Below are positions 43,782-43,934 of a stretch of DNA of 43,934 nt, one piece after another (position 1 is the stretch's first letter; the number at the start of each line of letters is the position of its first letter). The translations under genes were made by a program, and so were the position numbers. Source of the stretch: Chara braunii (lineage: Eukaryota; Streptophyta; Charophyceae; Charales; Characeae); NCBI GenBank assembly GCA_003427395.1, contig BFEA01000113.1:2985979-3029912 (forward strand), read 5' to 3'. Under the pieces are notes generated by a model. That model searched no databases. It worked only from the letters and a program-made list of their open reading frames with translations, and was not told where the DNA came from.

Positions 43782-43909
43782 TAGCTACGCCGGACCGAAT
43801 CCGGACCCCGGACCTCCCGGGCCCTTCCGGACTTCCGGAAACCCGGAATATTCCGGAATATCCGGACCGGTCCAAATCCCATGTCCGGATTGCGGTCCGG
43901 GCCTAGCTA
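43782..43909. mobile_element. Short foldback element rich in TCCGGA
   Basis: The left end TAGCTACGCCGGACCG and the complement of the right end TAGCTAGGCCCGGACCG pair, and the inverted match continues to AATCCGGAC on both sides (about 26 bp). The middle is a series of TCCGGA and CCGGAATATTCCGG palindromes, so most of the 128 bp can fold on itself. No target duplication is visible. A small non-autonomous DNA element is likely, but no superfamily can be given. Confidence 0.6.
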
Positions 43910-43934
43910 CGCGATGCGCAAATTAGTGATGTGG

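Overview
The window looks like repeat-rich nuclear DNA of a eukaryote, most likely a green plant or streptophyte alga. The reasons are two chromodomain-bearing Ty3/gypsy retrotransposons (chromoviruses), initiator-tRNA-Met-type primer-binding sites, a U6 snRNA fragment with a plant-like core, tRNA-derived SINE-like repeats, several families of small inverted-repeat transposons and very long (GA)n/(CT)n microsatellites. A charophyte such as Chara is my guess from general character, not something the sequence proves. I found no convincing host protein-coding gene; every recognisable protein domain belongs to a retrotransposon, and all of those reading frames are broken.

Layout. 1-13.2 kb: three copies of one ~1.3 kb solo-LTR-like repeat (1-1282 +, 7924-9232 -, 11890-13168 +) set among microsatellites, a ~300 bp foldback (4190-4539), two TA-flanked MITEs and, at 7036-7219, two tandem hammerhead ribozyme motifs 129 bp apart. 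13.2-17 kb: a third TA-type MITE, AT-rich and T-rich repeats, a (CT)n tract and the first of three TTAA-type MITEs. 17.07-25.4 kb (minus strand): a composite chromovirus in which the 3' half of one family (B: LTR, chromodomain, integrase, RNase H) is joined inside the reverse transcriptase to the 5' half of another (A: protease, gag, leader, LTR). 25.5-26.5 kb: a non-autonomous hAT-like element with a perfect 8-bp target duplication and another MITE nested in it. 26.67-35.56 kb (plus strand): a full-length but decayed family A chromovirus with two LTRs, PBS, gag, protease, RT, RNase H, integrase, chromodomain, PPT and a 4-bp target duplication. 35.6-43.9 kb: a third TTAA MITE, minisatellites, a 220 bp (GA)n tract, a truncated U6 copy caught in a 195-bp tandem duplication, two SINE-like repeats and a foldback at the right edge.

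How the parts relate. The two family A elements lie head to head, so 20.75-25.4 kb and 26.67-31.3 kb form an imperfect inverted repeat of about 4.6 kb arms; read-through RNA could fold into double-stranded RNA. The small elements are non-autonomous and would depend on transposases encoded elsewhere. The most unusual signal is the pair of hammerhead motifs. The first keeps the whole catalytic core and all three stems; the second has one stem mismatch. A transcript through both could release a 129-nt RNA, as in retrozymes and hammerhead-bearing satellite DNAs.
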